Assembly (NCBI RefSeq): GCF_003086695.1
Contig: NZ_CP025999.1
Coordinates: forward strand, 4,354,344 to 4,418,343
DNA length: 64,000 nt
Direction: 5' to 3'
Source of the DNA: Stenotrophomonas sp. SAU14A_NAIMI4_8
GTDB taxonomy: Bacteria > Pseudomonadota > Gammaproteobacteria > Xanthomonadales > Xanthomonadaceae
Shown here piece by piece: positions 51,007 to 60,255 of this stretch; the first letter of the stretch is position 1; every line of letters starts with the position of its first letter. The translations under genes were made by a program, and so were the position numbers. Under the pieces are notes generated by a model, which worked only from the letters and a program-made list of their open reading frames with translations, ran no database searches and was not told where the DNA came from.

Positions 51007-51918
51007 TCAGGCCTTCTTCGCGCCCGGGAAGCCCAGCTTCTCGCGCTGCTCGTAGTAGGCCTTGGCCACCGCCTGGGCCAGCGCGCGCACGCGCAGGATG
51101 TAGCGCTGGCGTTCGGTCACGCTGATCGCGCGGCGCGCATCCAGCAGGTTGAAGGTGTGGCTGGCCTTCATCACCTGCTCGTAGGCCGGCAGCGGCAGGT
51201 TCACTTCCACCAGCTTCTGCGCCTCGCGCTCGCACGCATCGAAGCGGTGGAACAGTTCTTCCACGTCGGCGTATTCGAAGTTGTAGGTGCTCTGCTCCAC
51301 CTCGTTCTGGTGGTAGACGTCGCCGTAGGTCACCGGCTGGCCGTCCGGGCCGTAGGTCCAGACCAGGTCGTAGACGTTGTCGCAGTTCTGCAGGTACATG
51401 CACAGGCGCTCGAGACCGTAGGTGATCTCGCCCAGCACCGGGCGGCATTCCAGGCCACCGGCCTGCTGGAAGTAAGTGAACTGGGTCACCTCCATGCCGT
51501 TGAGCCAGACTTCCCAGCCCAGGCCCCAGGCCCCCAGGGTCGGCGATTCCCAGTTGTCTTCCACGAAGCGCAGGTCGTGCACCAGCGGGTCGATGCCCAG
51601 CGCCTTCAGCGAATCCAGGTACAGCTGCTGGATGTTGTCCGGTGCCGGCTTCATCGCCACCTGGTACTGGTAGTAGCGCTGCAGGCGGTTGGGGTTCTCG
51701 CCGTAGCGGCCGTCGGTGGGGCGGCGCGAGGGCTGCACGTAGGCCGCGTTCCAGCCTTCCGGGCCGATCGCACGCAGGAAGGTGGCCGGGTGGAACGTAC
51801 CGGCGCCCACCTCCAGGTCGAGCGGCTGGATGAGCACGCAGCCCTGCTGGGCCCAGAACTGGTTCAGGGTCTGGATCAGGCCCTGGAAGGTGATCGGTAC
51901 GGTCGGGGTCGCGGACAT
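51007..51918 (-). CDS. glyQ: Glycine-tRNA ligase alpha subunit
   Basis: 303 residues, [34 protein letters not shown]. Class II synthetase motifs [22 protein letters not shown] and [28 protein letters not shown] are intact. The alpha subunit carries the adenylation site. It is the first gene of glyQS and diverges from gspE. A -10-like TATACT lies at 51957-51952 on the minus strand. Confidence 0.97.
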   Translation of the reverse strand: MSATPTVPITFQGLIQTLNQFWAQQGCVLIQPLDLEVGAGTFHPATFLRAIGPEGWNAAYVQPSRRPTDGRYGENPNRLQRYYQYQVAMKPAPDNIQQLYLDSLKALGIDPLVHDLRFVEDNWESPTLGAWGLGWEVWLNGMEVTQFTYFQQAGGLECRPVLGEITYGLERLCMYLQNCDNVYDLVWTYGPDGQPVTYGDVYHQNEVEQSTYNFEYADVEELFHRFDACEREAQKLVEVNLPLPAYEQVMKASHTFNLLDARRAISVTERQRYILRVRALAQAVAKAYYEQREKLGFPGAKKA

Positions 51919-51951
51919 GCGGACGATTCTTGGCCGGCTGAGGGGTGCGCT

Positions 51952-51957
51952 AGTATA
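51952..51957 (-). promoter_or_regulatory. Candidate -10 box of glyQS
   Basis: TATACT on the minus strand, 34 bp before the glyQ start. The -35 region is weak. Supported only by position and sequence. Confidence 0.35.
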
Positions 51958-52001
51958 ACGGCCGACCTGCGGGGCATTCCGTACCCGGGAGGAGCAGGCA
52001 G

Positions 52002-53837
52002 ATGGATCACCGGCTGCCGGTGGGGAGTTCGGGTGATTCGGCCGCGGTACCGCTGCCGCCAGGGCGGCTGCAGTTCGAGCAGGTGGCCGCCGCCGTGCTG
52101 GCCGATGGCCTGGTCGCGCCACAGGACCGCGAGCGCGTGCGCTTTTCCGCACAGGGCGCGCGCAATGCCAGCGAAGTGCATCCGCTGGTGCTGCTGTCCA
52201 ACCTGAAACTGGCAGCCAGCAGCGGCGGTGAACTGAGCCTGGAACGACTGACCGAGTGGCTGGCCCAGCGTAGCGGCTGCCGCTACCTGCGCATCGACCC
52301 GACCCGGGTGGACGTGGCCAGCGTGACCGCGGTGGCCTCGCACGCCTATGCGCGCCGCCATCGCTTCCTGCCACTGGCGGTGGACAGCGAGCGGGTGCTG
52401 GTGGCCACCAGCGAACCGCTGGCGCAGGAATGGCGCCGCGACCTGCAGCACCTGACCCGGCGCCAGATCGAACTGGCGGTGGTCAACCCGCTGGACCTGC
52501 ACCGCTACACCATGGAGTTCTTCGGCGTGACCCGCTCGGTGCGCGGGGCCCGCGGCGACGTGCGCGGCGAAGCCAACGCCACCCTGCCCAGCTTCGAACA
52601 GCTGGTGGAGCTGGGCCGCACCGGCGACGTCAACGCCGACGACCAGCACATCGTGCACATTGTCGATTGGCTGCTGCAGTACGCCTACGAACAACGTGCC
52701 TCGGACATCCACCTGGAACCGCGCCGCGAGATGGGGCGCATGCGCTTCCGCATCGACGGCGTGCTGCACAAGGTGTTCGAGGTGCCACCGGCGGTGATGA
52801 CCGCCGTGGTCAGCCGCATCAAGGTGCTGGGGCGCATGGACCTGGCCGAGCGCCGGCGCCCGCAGGACGGCCGCATCAAGACCCGATCGCCGGGCGGGCG
52901 CGAAGTCGAAATGCGCCTGTCGACCATGCCCACCGCCTTCGGCGAGAAGTGCGTGATGCGCATCTTCGACCCCGATGCGGCCTTCAAGAGCATCGACCAG
53001 CTCGGCTTCAGCCCGCAGGAAGCGGCCGGCTGGAACGCGCTGGTGGAGCGCCCGCACGGCATCGTGCTGGTCACCGGGCCGACCGGTTCGGGCAAGACCA
53101 CCACCCTGTATTCCACCCTGAAGCGGCTGGCCACGCCCGACGTGAACGTCTGCACGGTGGAAGACCCGATCGAGATGATCGCCGCCGAGTTCAACCAGAT
53201 GCAGGTGCAGACCAACATCGACCTGGATTTCGCCGCGGGCGTGCGCACCCTGCTGCGGCAGGACCCGGACATCATCATGATCGGCGAGATCCGCGACCTG
53301 GAAACCGCGCAGATGGCGGTGCAGGCCTCGCTCACCGGCCATCTGGTGCTGTCCACCCTGCACACCAACGATGCGCCCTCGGCCATCACCCGGCTGCTCG
53401 ACATCGGCGTGCCGCACTACCTGCTGGCCTCCACCGTGAACGGCATCCTGGCCCAGCGCCTGGTACGCACGCTGTGCCCGCACTGCAAGCAGCCGCACAC
53501 GCTGGGACCGGCCGATTGGGCGGTGCTGGCTGATAGCCATGCAGCATATCCAGATGCCGCCACGCCCTGTCGGCCGGTCGGTTGCCTGGAGTGCCGGCGC
53601 ACCGGTTTCCTCGGCCGCATCGGGCTGTATGAGTTGCTGCCATTGGGTTCGCGGCTGCGCGGGCTGATCCGCGCGGACATGGATCTGGCCGGTTTCAGCC
53701 GGGCCGCGCGTGCTGAAGGATTGCGAACCCTGCGCCAGGCCGGGCTTGAAAAGGTGGCGCAGGGGCTGACTACAATCGAGGAAGTCCTGTCAGTCCTGCC
53801 GCCCCCGGATGAATCCAGCGCCCTTCCTGATCCTTGA
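52002..53837 (+). CDS. GspE/PilB-type secretion ATPase, unlinked to other secretion genes
   Basis: 611 residues after a GGGAGGAG ribosome binding site (51987-51994). The N1-like region (residues 1-170) precedes a GspE AAA+ core: ASDIHLEP, Walker [10 protein letters not shown] (359-367), [16 protein letters not shown] (Asp box/Walker B), [15 protein letters not shown] (His box). A Cys4 zinc motif CPHCKQ...CLECRRTG follows. Known: powers type II secretion or type IV pili. No gsp or pil genes are beside it, so its partner is unknown; it may be a second GspE. The 3' end overlaps the next gene by 29 bp in another frame. Confidence 0.9.
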   Translation: MDHRLPVGSSGDSAAVPLPPGRLQFEQVAAAVLADGLVAPQDRERVRFSAQGARNASEVHPLVLLSNLKLAASSGGELSLERLTEWLAQRSGCRYLRIDPTRVDVASVTAVASHAYARRHRFLPLAVDSERVLVATSEPLAQEWRRDLQHLTRRQIELAVVNPLDLHRYTMEFFGVTRSVRGARGDVRGEANATLPSFEQLVELGRTGDVNADDQHIVHIVDWLLQYAYEQRASDIHLEPRREMGRMRFRIDGVLHKVFEVPPAVMTAVVSRIKVLGRMDLAERRRPQDGRIKTRSPGGREVEMRLSTMPTAFGEKCVMRIFDPDAAFKSIDQLGFSPQEAAGWNALVERPHGIVLVTGPTGSGKTTTLYSTLKRLATPDVNVCTVEDPIEMIAAEFNQMQVQTNIDLDFAAGVRTLLRQDPDIIMIGEIRDLETAQMAVQASLTGHLVLSTLHTNDAPSAITRLLDIGVPHYLLASTVNGILAQRLVRTLCPHCKQPHTLGPADWAVLADSHAAYPDAATPCRPVGCLECRRTGFLGRIGLYELLPLGSRLRGLIRADMDLAGFSRAARAEGLRTLRQAGLEKVAQGLTTIEEVLSVLPPPDESSALPDP

Positions 53838-54555
53838 AACCGGCCGCCCGGTGCCGACCCTGCGCCGTTACGGGCGCTTTCCGCACTGGATCCGCGTGGC
53901 CGCCGGCCTGGACGAACGGCAGACCGTGGTGGTCGATGTCGAACACGGTGCCGCCCTGCCCGATGCCCGTGGCTTCGCCGGCGTGCTGGTCAGTGGTTCG
54001 GCCGCCTACGTGACCGACCGCGCCGAATGGAGCGAGCGCAGCGCGGCCTGGCTGCGTGCGGCCGCCCATGATGGCGTGCCGGTGTTCGGCATCTGCTACG
54101 GCCACCAGCTGCTGGCCCATGCGCTGGGCGGGGAAGTGGCCTACAACCCGGCCGGGCGCGAGTCGGGCACGATCGAACTGGAACTGGACCCGGCCGCCGC
54201 CGAGGACCCGTTGTTCAGTGGGCTGCCGCGCCATTTCGCCGCCCACGCCACCCACCTGCAGACCGTGCTGCGTGCGCCGGAAGGCGCCGCCGTGCTGGCG
54301 CGCTCGCCGCTGGACGGCTGCCATGCCTTCCGCTGGGGCCGGCAGGCCTGGGGCGTGCAGTTCCATCCCGAATTCGCCACCCACCACATGCGTGGCTACG
54401 TGCGCGCCCGCGCCGACTGCATCGGCCGCCACGGCGGCTGCGCACGCAGCGTGGAACGGGCGGTCAGCGCGGCACCGCTGGCACGCCAGCTGCTGCGCCG
54501 TTTCGTGCGCCAGGCCCGGCTGTCTTCAGCCCAGCCGGTGGCAAAACAGGGATAA
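53809..54555 (+). CDS. Glutamine amidotransferase (class I GATase)-like protein
   Basis: 248 residues, start at ATG 53809 within the gspE end. The nucleophile elbow FGICYGHQLLAHALGG has Cys96, and WGVQFHPEF gives His186 and Glu188, so the triad is intact. The group resembles GMP synthase-type GATase-like proteins of unknown substrate. No synthetase domain is fused. The 29-bp overlap indicates coupling with gspE. Confidence 0.88.
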   Translation: MNPAPFLILETGRPVPTLRRYGRFPHWIRVAAGLDERQTVVVDVEHGAALPDARGFAGVLVSGSAAYVTDRAEWSERSAAWLRAAAHDGVPVFGICYGHQLLAHALGGEVAYNPAGRESGTIELELDPAAAEDPLFSGLPRHFAAHATHLQTVLRAPEGAAVLARSPLDGCHAFRWGRQAWGVQFHPEFATHHMRGYVRARADCIGRHGGCARSVERAVSAAPLARQLLRRFVRQARLSSAQPVAKQG

Positions 54556-54600
54556 TCGGCGGCACGGGCCCCGGCCCGGCCCCCTTACTGTCCTTCCCGG

Positions 54601-55518
54601 ATGTCCATGAAAGAGATTCGCAAGCTGCCGGCTTCGGCGGGCGCCCAGTGGTTGCTGGATACGTTCTCCCTGTACCGGCGTGCGCCGTTGCAGCTGGCCC
54701 GGATCGGCCTGACCTGGATGCTGGTCAGCTGGGTGGTCACCCTGCTGTCCACGCTCATTCCGGGCGCGGCGGGGCTGGCGGTGCAGCTGATGACCCTGGC
54801 CATCTCGCCCATCATGTTCGGCGGCATGCTGTATGCCGTGGGCGAGATCGACGAAGGCCGCCCGGGCCTGGCCACGCACCTGCTGCAGCCGATCCGCGAC
54901 CACCGTGTCAGCCACCTGCTGGTGCCGCTGGCCATCCAGGTGCTGGCGGTGCTGCTGCTGGGCGTGCTGCTGTACCTGATGATCGGCCGCGAGGGCTTTG
55001 CCGCCTTCAGCGAGGTCATGAAGCGGATGGAAGAGATCGGCCAGAGCGGGCAGCAGATCAGCCCCGACGATGCCGCCGCCCTGGTGGCCAACCTGCCGGC
55101 CAAGCGCATCGCGCTGTGGCTGCTGCTGGTGTTCATCACCGCCATCGGCCTGACCCTGGCCATGTTCACCCAGCCGGCGCTGGTGGTGTTCGACAAGCAG
55201 AGCGGCATGCACGCGCTGCGCCTGAGCCTGCAGGGCTGCGTGGAAAACCTGGGGGCGATGGTGGTGTTCGCGCTGCTGGGCGTGATCGCACTGTTCTGCG
55301 GCTACATCGCCTTCGTCATCGTCATCCAGCTGGCCATGCTGATCGGCGGCCCGTTGGCGGCTGCGTTCATCGCCCAGCTGGTGCTGACCACCGTGCTGAT
55401 GCCGCTGTACGTAGGCGCGGTGTACGCGGCCTGGAAGCAGATGTTCGTTCACCGTGGCAGCCGCGCGGTACCGCCGATCCCGGCCACGCCGCCGGCCAAC
55501 GACGTCTTCCACGCCTGA
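54601..55518 (+). CDS. BPSS1780-family integral membrane protein
   Basis: 305 residues, MSMKEIRKLPASAGAQWLLDTFSLYRRAPL, the start used by the BPSS1780/YciC-like family. Four to six hydrophobic segments are seen; a charged loop (about residues 125-160) separates two halves. Function unknown in the family. The gene follows the GATase by 45 bp on the same strand. An in-frame ATG at 54607 (MKEIRK) is an equally possible start. Confidence 0.8.
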   Translation: MSMKEIRKLPASAGAQWLLDTFSLYRRAPLQLARIGLTWMLVSWVVTLLSTLIPGAAGLAVQLMTLAISPIMFGGMLYAVGEIDEGRPGLATHLLQPIRDHRVSHLLVPLAIQVLAVLLLGVLLYLMIGREGFAAFSEVMKRMEEIGQSGQQISPDDAAALVANLPAKRIALWLLLVFITAIGLTLAMFTQPALVVFDKQSGMHALRLSLQGCVENLGAMVVFALLGVIALFCGYIAFVIVIQLAMLIGGPLAAAFIAQLVLTTVLMPLYVGAVYAAWKQMFVHRGSRAVPPIPATPPANDVFHA

Positions 55519-55529
55519 CCTGCACCGCA

Positions 55530-55592
55530 GTAGATGCACGCCATGCGTGGATGAAGCGGATCAATGAACAACGCCGGGCAATGCCCGGCGTT
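55530..55592. repeat. SMAG-type hairpins between converging genes
   Basis: 55530-55552 (+) is GTAG plus ATGCACGC-CAT-GCGTGGAT (one mismatch). 55570-55592 is AACGCCGGGC-AA-TGCCCGGCGTT, a hairpin that could also end tatC transcription on the minus strand. Confidence 0.75.
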
Positions 55593-55598
55593 CCCGCA

Positions 55599-56348
55599 TC
55601 AGGCGGCGGGTTTCTTCGCCACCGACGACGGCACCAGCCAGCGTGCGGCGTGGATGCCCAGTTCGTACAGCAGGCACATGGGAATGGCCAGCATCAGCTG
55701 TGACACCACGTCCGGCGGGGTCAGCACGGCGGCCACCACGAAGATGCCGACGATCGCGTAGCCGCGGCCTTCCTTGAACTGCTGCGGCGTCACCCAGCCC
55801 AGCAGCACCAGGATCACCATCGCCACCGGCAGTTCGAAGCTGCCGCCGAAGGCGAAGAAGATCGCCAGCACGAAATCCAGGTAGGCATTCGCATCGGGGG
55901 TGAGCGCGATCACTTCCGGGCTGAAGGTGGTCAGGAAGTGGAACACCGCCGGCAGCACCAGGAAGTAGGCGAACGCGCAGCCGGTGTAGAACAGCAGCAC
56001 CGACGACACCAGCAGCGGCACCGCCAGGCGCTTTTCGCGGGCATACAGGCCCGGCGCCACGAACGCCCACAGCTGGTACAGCAGCCAGGGCACGGCCACG
56101 AACAGGGCCACGAAGAAGGTCAGCTTCAACGGCGCGAAGAACGCACCGGCCGGATTGGTGGCGATCATCGTCTGCCCGTTCGGCAGCTGCGATACCAGCG
56201 GATGCGCCAGCGCGGTGTACAGCTTCTGGGTGAACGGCAACAAGCCCAGCAGCACCACGCCCAGGCCCAGCAGCGCACGCACCAGGCGCGCGCGCAGTTC
56301 AACCAGATGCTCGACCAGCGAGCTTTCGCCGAAGTCCTGGTCGCTCAT
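55599..56348 (-). CDS. tatC: Twin-arginine translocase TatC
   Basis: 249 residues with six membrane segments. MSDQDFGESSLVEHLVELRARLVRALL and FVAPGLYAREKRLAVPLL are TatC signatures, with the conserved Glu in SLVEHL. TatC recognises Tat signal peptides. Start overlaps the tatB stop by 4 bp (ATGA). Confidence 0.97.
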   Translation of the reverse strand: MSDQDFGESSLVEHLVELRARLVRALLGLGVVLLGLLPFTQKLYTALAHPLVSQLPNGQTMIATNPAGAFFAPLKLTFFVALFVAVPWLLYQLWAFVAPGLYAREKRLAVPLLVSSVLLFYTGCAFAYFLVLPAVFHFLTTFSPEVIALTPDANAYLDFVLAIFFAFGGSFELPVAMVILVLLGWVTPQQFKEGRGYAIVGIFVVAAVLTPPDVVSQLMLAIPMCLLYELGIHAARWLVPSSVAKKPAA

Positions 56349-56788
56349 GGCTGGCGCTCCGGCGGTGTGGCCGGCGTCGAGGCGGCATCTGTCGCGGGCG
56401 TGGCATCGGCCCGGGTTGCCGGGGGTGCCGGCGTATCCAACAGATGCGGCGGGGTCTGCGCCGCGGCCGGTGTCGGCGCCCGCACTTCGTCGGCCAGCGC
56501 GTCGCCGTGCTGCTGCGCCTGCGTGGCTTCGCGGCGCACCGCTTCACCACTGGCGCGCAACTGGCTTTCGGTGTCCTGCATGCTCTGCCGCACGTCCTGC
56601 ATCTGCCGCTTGATCTCCTCGGCGTGCAGTTCGCGTTCCAGCTCCTGCTTCACCGAATCCCACTGATTGCGCGCACGGCGCACCCACAGGCCGGCGAAGC
56701 GGGCCGCCTTGGGCAGGCGCTCGGGACCGAGCACCACCAGGGCGACCACGGCAATCACCAGCAGTTCGCTGAAGCCAATATCAAACAC
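56345..56788 (-). CDS. tatB: Twin-arginine translocase TatB
   Basis: 147 residues. MFDIGFSELLVIAVVALVVLGPERLPKAARFAGLWV is the TatB membrane helix and hinge (FSELLVI, GPERLP); an amphipathic helix and a Pro/Ala-rich tail follow. It works with TatC in receiving folded cargo. Confidence 0.96.
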   Translation of the reverse strand: MFDIGFSELLVIAVVALVVLGPERLPKAARFAGLWVRRARNQWDSVKQELERELHAEEIKRQMQDVRQSMQDTESQLRASGEAVRREATQAQQHGDALADEVRAPTPAAAQTPPHLLDTPAPPATRADATPATDAASTPATPPERQP

Positions 56789-56803
56789 CGTGACCGCTCC
56801 GGA

Positions 56804-57031
56804 TCAACGCGGGGTGCGGTCGTGCTCGTCCTGCGCGGTGCGCGAGGCGTCCTGGCTGCGCGATTCGTCGCCCAGCTGCGCGGCGGGCTTGTCCTCGTCA
56901 CGCATGCCCTTCTTGAATTCCTTCACCGCCGAGCCGAGATCCTTGGCGCCGCTGGTCAGGCGCTTGGTGCCGAACACCAGCAGTACGATGGCCAGCACGA
57001 CCAACCAATGCCAGATGCTGAAACTGCCCAT
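56804..57031 (-). CDS. tatA: Twin-arginine translocase TatA
   Basis: 75 residues. [43 protein letters not shown] is typical of TatA (FGxxxL hinge, amphipathic helix). First gene of tatABC, 15 bp before tatB. Forms the pore-like assemblies of the translocase. Confidence 0.97.
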   Translation of the reverse strand: MGSFSIWHWLVVLAIVLLVFGTKRLTSGAKDLGSAVKEFKKGMRDEDKPAAQLGDESRSQDASRTAQDEHDRTPR

Positions 57032-57105
57032 AAGTCGCTCGTTACGTTAGTGATCAGGCTGTCGAGCATAGCGCACCGGCCGTAAGCCGGCGCGCGTGAC
57101 GAAAG

Positions 57106-57993
57106 TCAGTTGCCGCCCAGCGTCTCGGTGCGGATTTCACCGTCGCCCACCGGCTGGAAGCCCTGCTGCTGCGGCGGCGGGTTCTGCGGCACGTTCTGCA
57201 GCGGCGCGGTGGTCGCCTCGGCCGGCGGCGCCTGAACAGGCGCAGGCTGGCTGCCCTGCGGCGGCGGCGGCGGTGCGCTGGCAGTGGCGCCATTGCCGTT
57301 GCGGTTGTTGCGCGCGGCGTAGGTCGCCTCTTCCAGACGGTCGCGGAAGGCCACCACGTCCATCGACGGCGCGCCCACGGCACGGCCTTCGAAGATCATG
57401 CGCGGGGTGGTGTTGCTGCCGTAGGCATCCAGGTTGGCGGCATCGTCGATCTGCAGCACCGCACCATCCAGGGCCACGCCGGCGAACAGGCCACGCGCGC
57501 GCGACCACGACCAGATTTCCGCCTTCAGCTGGCCGTCGGTGGCGGCGGCAGCGTTGCGCCCCACCGGGCCCGCAGCCACGCCGGCGTCGGCGCCCAGGGT
57601 GAACTTGCCGTTGACCAGATTGTCCAGGCTGCGGTCATTGCGGAACACCAGCACCACGTCGGACGACTGCACACCGGCCTGGAAGCCGATGCTGCCGCCG
57701 GTCAGCTTGATGAATACCGGGTTCGACCAGGCACCGTTGGGCATGCGCACCGACATCAGGCCGTGGCCGCGGCGGCCACCGATGACCAGACCAGCCTTGA
57801 TCGTGTCGGGAATGACGATGACCGCGCGGCCTTCGTCCAGCAGTTTGTCCGGAATTCCCTGCTCGGGGATTTCCTGGATTTCAGCCAGCACACGCACCGC
57901 GTTGCGGGCGCGCTGGTCTTCCTGCGGTCCGGCCATGGCCTGGCTGGAAAGCAGGCTGGCGGCGATCAGCAGGGCTTGGATCGGGCGACGCAT
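57106..57993 (-). CDS. SYLF-domain (Ysc84-type) exported lipid-binding protein with a Pro/Gln-rich tail
   Basis: 295 residues from MRRPIQALLIAASLLSSQAMA, a signal peptide. A SYLF core follows: AVRVLAEIQEIPEQGIPDKLL, GLVIGGRRGHGLMSVR, GSIGFQAGVQSSDVVLVFRN. About the last 55 residues are unusually rich in Pro, Gln and Ala (PPPPPQGSQPAPVQAPPAE) and likely disordered. SYLF domains bind lipids; the bacterial role is unclear. It diverges from hemH. Confidence 0.85.
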   Translation of the reverse strand: MRRPIQALLIAASLLSSQAMAGPQEDQRARNAVRVLAEIQEIPEQGIPDKLLDEGRAVIVIPDTIKAGLVIGGRRGHGLMSVRMPNGAWSNPVFIKLTGGSIGFQAGVQSSDVVLVFRNDRSLDNLVNGKFTLGADAGVAAGPVGRNAAAATDGQLKAEIWSWSRARGLFAGVALDGAVLQIDDAANLDAYGSNTTPRMIFEGRAVGAPSMDVVAFRDRLEEATYAARNNRNGNGATASAPPPPPQGSQPAPVQAPPAEATTAPLQNVPQNPPPQQQGFQPVGDGEIRTETLGGN

Positions 57994-58155
57994 GGCAGGC
58001 TCCAGAAGTCAGTCCATAGGAAGATATAGCAAGTGACTGAAATTAGTAGTGTTGCGATGAATCGCCAATGAGCGCGCGCCGTGATCGGCAGTCGCAATCG
58101 GCACGATGCGCAGAAGCGATGCCGGCAGCACATCGGATCGGCGACAATGGTGCCC

Positions 58156-59118
58156 ATGCTCGACGCACCCGATACCGCCGTGCTGGCGGTCAACCTAGGC
58201 ACGCCCGAGACGCCGACGGCCCCCGCCGTACGCCGTTACCTGGCTGAATTCCTGTCCGACCCCCGCGTGGTCTCCATTCCGGCGCTGCTGTGGCAGCCGC
58301 TGCTGCGCGGGCTCATCCTGCCGCTGCGCAGCAGCCGTTCGGCCGCCAAGTACGCCCAGGTGTGGCTGCCCGAGGGCTCCCCGCTGATGGTCTACACCCG
58401 CCAGCTGGCGCAGGCCATGCAGGCCGAGCTGCCGCAGCTGCGCGTGCGCCATGCCATGCGCTACGGTGAGCCGGCGCTGGCCCGCGAACTGGACCGGCTG
58501 GTCAGCGAGGGCGTGCGCCGCATCGCGGTGCTGCCGCTGTATCCGCAGTACTCGACCACCACCACCGCCTCGGTGGAAGACCGGGTGACCGACTGGCAGC
58601 GCCGCAACCCCGGCGTGCACATCAGCCTGGTGCAGGACTACGCCATCGACCCGCAGTGGGTGGCCGCGGTCGCCGCGTCCATCCGCGCCTACTGGGACAC
58701 GCATGGCCGCGGGCAGACGCTGATGTTTTCCTTCCACGGCATTCCGCAGCGCCTGGCCGACGCCGGCGACCCGTATCCGCAGCGCTGCGAAGCCAGCGCC
58801 GCCGCCATTGCCGCCGCCCTGGGCCTGGGCGCGGACGAATGGCAGCTGGGCTACCAGTCGCGCTTCGGCCGCGAACGCTGGCTGCAGCCCTACGCCGAAC
58901 CGCGCCTGTGGGAGCTGGCCGAGGCCGGGGTGAAGACGATCGATGTGGTCTGCCCGGGCTTCGCCACCGATTGCCTGGAAACCCTGGAAGAGGTGGCGAT
59001 GGGCTTCACCGAAACCCTGGCCGAGCGCGGCGCGCAGATGCGCTACATCCCCTGCCTGAACGCCAGCGTCGACCACGCCCGCGCCTTGGCCCGGCTGGCC
59101 ACGGCTGCGCTGGCATGA
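58156..59118 (+). CDS. hemH: Ferrochelatase
   Basis: 320 residues from [26 protein letters not shown] 58147 is a possible alternative adding MVP. Motifs include [42 protein letters not shown] with the metal-pocket His, and [17 protein letters not shown] with the Glu of the active site. Known reaction: inserts Fe2+ into protoporphyrin IX, the last step of heme synthesis. Its TGA overlaps the next ATG. Confidence 0.95.
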   Translation: MLDAPDTAVLAVNLGTPETPTAPAVRRYLAEFLSDPRVVSIPALLWQPLLRGLILPLRSSRSAAKYAQVWLPEGSPLMVYTRQLAQAMQAELPQLRVRHAMRYGEPALARELDRLVSEGVRRIAVLPLYPQYSTTTTASVEDRVTDWQRRNPGVHISLVQDYAIDPQWVAAVAASIRAYWDTHGRGQTLMFSFHGIPQRLADAGDPYPQRCEASAAAIAAALGLGADEWQLGYQSRFGRERWLQPYAEPRLWELAEAGVKTIDVVCPGFATDCLETLEEVAMGFTETLAERGAQMRYIPCLNASVDHARALARLATAALA

Positions 59119-59969
59119 GTCTGCAGCCGTTTGAACTGAGCGTGGCCGGCGCGCGCGTGGCCGGCCTGCGCCAGGCAGGCCCCGGCCCCCGCGTGCTGGC
59201 CCTGCATGGCTGGCTGGACAATGCGGCCAGCTTCGTCCCGCTGGCCGCACACCTGCAGCAGCTGGATCTGGTGGCCATCGATCTGCCAGGTCACGGCCAC
59301 AGTGCACACCTGCCGCCCGGCGCGCCCTACACCACCCCGGCCGCCATCACTCATGTGCTGGACGTGGCCGATGCGCTGGGCTGGGATCGGTTCACCCTGA
59401 TCGGCCACTCCATGGGTGCCGGCATCGCCAGCCTGACCGCAGCCGTGAGCGAACGCGTGCAGCGCTTGGTGGCCATCGAGGCCTTGGGCGGACTACGCGG
59501 ACCAGAAGAAGAAACCGCCGAACGCCTGCGCGACCATGTGCGGGCCAGCCGTGCGCTGGCGCGCAAGCAGTTGCGGGTGTTCGCCGACCTGGCCGCACCG
59601 GTGCGCGCACGCATGATGGCCAACCAGCTCAGCGAGGGCTGCGCGCGCCTGCTGGTGGAGCGTGGCGTGGAAGCCGTGGAAGGCGGTTATCGCTGGTGCA
59701 GCGATCCGCGCCTGATGCTGCCCACCGCCATCCGTCTCAGCGAAGGGCAGATCGACAACCTGCTGCAGGCCATTGCCTGCCCCACCCAGGTGATCTACGC
59801 CACGCCGGCGCAGTCGTACTACCCCGAGCCGATGCGCAGCGAGCGCCTGCAGCACCTGCGCGACGGGCGCCTGGCCGTGTTCGCCGGCAACCATCACCTG
59901 CACATGGAACACCCCGCGCAGATCGCCGCGGTCATCAACGCCTTCCTCGGCGAGCCCAACGCCGGCTGA
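59115..59969 (+). CDS. Alpha/beta hydrolase coupled to hemH
   Basis: 284 residues from [22 protein letters not shown]. The fold shows [15 protein letters not shown] (oxyanion HG), [11 protein letters not shown], the nucleophile [12 protein letters not shown] (GHSMG Ser) and a late [12 protein letters not shown]is. The ATG overlaps the hemH stop (ATGA). Substrate unknown; the overlap with hemH is a positional clue only. Confidence 0.88.
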   Translation: MSLQPFELSVAGARVAGLRQAGPGPRVLALHGWLDNAASFVPLAAHLQQLDLVAIDLPGHGHSAHLPPGAPYTTPAAITHVLDVADALGWDRFTLIGHSMGAGIASLTAAVSERVQRLVAIEALGGLRGPEEETAERLRDHVRASRALARKQLRVFADLAAPVRARMMANQLSEGCARLLVERGVEAVEGGYRWCSDPRLMLPTAIRLSEGQIDNLLQAIACPTQVIYATPAQSYYPEPMRSERLQHLRDGRLAVFAGNHHLHMEHPAQIAAVINAFLGEPNAG

Positions 59970-60255
59970 CCCGGTGCATGCCGTTGCGCTTCACTGCGCG
60001 TAGCGGCAGCCGATAGAACAGTTGCGGGCCTTCTCGCCCGCACTCCGCCTGCCCACCCGGGCCGGCGGCCTGTCCGGTTCTGCAAGGAAGCACGCATGTC
60101 TGCACTGCTGCACCGTCATCCACAGGATGTGGCCACGGTGTTCCTGTTCCGCGCCATCCGAGGCGCCACCTCCCCCTTTCCTGCCCTGCCGTGACCACGC
60201 ATGTACGCGTGCCGCTCGGCCGGGCCGTTGCTGTTCGTTGAACCAGGAGTTGCCG
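59970..60255. other. Intergenic gap before the chemoreceptor gene
   Basis: 286 bp. No clear SMAG repeat, terminator or RNA gene was recognised. It holds a GCGTAGCGGCAGCCG-like fragment near 60000 and an AGGAG ribosome binding site for the chemoreceptor gene at 60245-60249. Confidence 0.6.

Noticed and set aside
48860..51448. A glyQ-glyS fusion or single long gene of 862 codons
   Set aside because: The longer frame passes through the glyQ-glyS gap and into glyQ in another frame; glyS has its own start at 50935.
60096..60194. A 32-codon frame after AAGGA in the gap before the chemoreceptor gene
   Set aside because: A ribosome-binding-like sequence is present but composition is not protein-like and no conservation can be judged; not strong enough to call.
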